From positions 22,018-86,017 of the forward strand of contig NZ_JAJUBC010000023.1 in assembly GCF_028683095.1 (NCBI RefSeq): a DNA stretch of 64,000 nt, read 5' to 3'. A model generated the notes under the pieces. It was given only the letters and a program-made list of their open reading frames with translations, made no database searches and was not told where the DNA came from. Numbering within the stretch: position 1 is the stretch's first letter; each line of letters begins with the position of its first letter. Positions 63,434 through 64,000 of the stretch are shown piece after piece. The position numbers and the translations under genes were made by a program. Source of the stretch: Enterovibrio gelatinilyticus. Its GTDB lineage: Bacteria; Pseudomonadota; Gammaproteobacteria; Enterobacterales; Vibrionaceae.

Positions 63434-63985
63434 CTATTTATCAAATGCAGATTTGTACAGCTCTAGACTTGTGTTAAGTGATTTTGTCAAATCGGAAATT
63501 TCTTTTAGCACAAGCCTCATATCTTCTTTTTCAGTCACTATATAAGCTTCAAACCAAAAGCTTAACGTGCTGCCAAGCTGAACTTTTTCACCAACAATAG
63601 GTGGTAAAGCGATGGTTCGTATTTGAACATTATCACCAGATCTTGATAGATCACGCACCCACCATGATAGATATTCTAATGCTTTTAAACCTGTCGCATC
63701 CTTTTGAATGGTGAACGCAACATTAATTAAAATTTCATTATTTAGGTTGCCTCCACTTCTTCTATACATTGATATTGGTAAGTCAGCATACTCCCCTGCA
63801 AAATAAATGGCATTCAGTTCAGCAATATCTTCCTTCGAATAGTGATGTTTTCCTACATCAGCACTGCTTATTCCTGGGATGTTTTCAAATGCATTTTTGA
63901 GATCTTTTACCTCTGAAGGCATACCGCTCGCGTAAGCAGCATTAACCATAAAGGTAAAAGTAATCATTACTAATCGAAAATTCAA
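63434..63985 (-). CDS. exported cassette protein of unknown function
   Basis: A 183-residue protein with a Sec signal peptide (1-~19, ending AAYASG). Start codon is TTG at 63985, supported by AAGGAG 8 bases upstream. The mature part is helical and acidic (SEVKDLKNAFENIPGISSADVG...). No domain recognised. The attC of its upstream cassette should lie just beyond the window, so this cassette is not the first in the array. Confidence 0.7.
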   Translation of the reverse strand: MNFRLVMITFTFMVNAAYASGMPSEVKDLKNAFENIPGISSADVGKHHYSKEDIAELNAIYFAGEYADLPISMYRRSGGNLNNEILINVAFTIQKDATGLKALEYLSWWVRDLSRSGDNVQIRTIALPPIVGEKVQLGSTLSFWFEAYIVTEKEDMRLVLKEISDLTKSLNTSLELYKSAFDK

Positions 63986-64000
63986 AGCCTCTCCTTGGCA

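Overview
The window looks like chromosomal DNA of a marine gammaproteobacterium of the Vibrionaceae (Vibrio, Photobacterium, Grimontia or Enterovibrio type). The reasons are moderate G+C, dispersed palindromic repeats of the ATACCCAAACAA...TTGTTTGGGTAT type between genes, an AdiA-like decarboxylase, GltS and TRAP genes, and the distal end of a chromosomal integron cassette array at the right edge. Genus and species cannot be settled from the sequence alone. No rRNA, tRNA or CRISPR array was seen.

Layout. 1-1.4 kb: end of a class I glutamine amidotransferase and a sulfotransferase. 1.4-5.7 kb: acid-stress pair, arginine decarboxylase AdiA plus a PotE-like antiporter, with a large nested palindromic repeat between them. 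6-8.7 kb: two CRP-like sites, a possible micro-membrane protein, an MFS carrier and hydroxyisourate hydrolase. 8.7-11 kb: two tandem cytochrome P460-family haem proteins and a divergent AraC regulator. 11-18.3 kb: TRAP transporter (DctPQM), divergent GntR regulator, Gfo/Idh oxidoreductase, type II dehydroquinate dehydratase and a dehydroshikimate dehydratase/HPPD-like fusion, i.e. quinate/shikimate uptake and conversion to protocatechuate. 18.4-26.6 kb: secreted M28 peptidase, GNAT, MFS, DUF2867, Nramp-like carrier and aldo/keto reductase. 26.8-34 kb: a full protocatechuate 4,5-cleavage operon (ligC-ligB-ligA-ligJ-ligK-ligI-ligU) with a divergent AraC regulator. The two catabolic modules join into one route from quinate/shikimate to pyruvate and oxaloacetate.

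34-45 kb holds a PAP2 phosphatase, adenine deaminase, amidohydrolase, polytopic membrane protein, GltS, a GGDEF-like membrane protein with a degenerate motif, and a LysR/EamA divergent pair. 45.6-51.2 kb is the most unusual locus: an FNR-like box, a TPR protein, a Tat-exported corrinoid/Fe-S reductive dehalogenase (RdhA), a small RdhB-like membrane anchor, an RdhC-like flavinylated polyferredoxin membrane protein, a small single-span protein, a terminator and an AraC regulator. This has the layout of a respiratory organohalide (or related) electron-transfer system.

51.3-59.3 kb contains an NIT-domain chemoreceptor, a lipoprotein, an exported VOC protein, HupE/UreJ-like and FUSC-like membrane proteins, an unknown protein with an HTH-like duplication and a GFA-domain protein. 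From about 59,456 to the right edge, all genes lie on the minus strand and are separated by attC-like sites. This is the distal end of a chromosomal integron whose integrase should lie beyond the right edge. Two of its attC sites carry the same remnant of an IS10-like (IS4 family) element.
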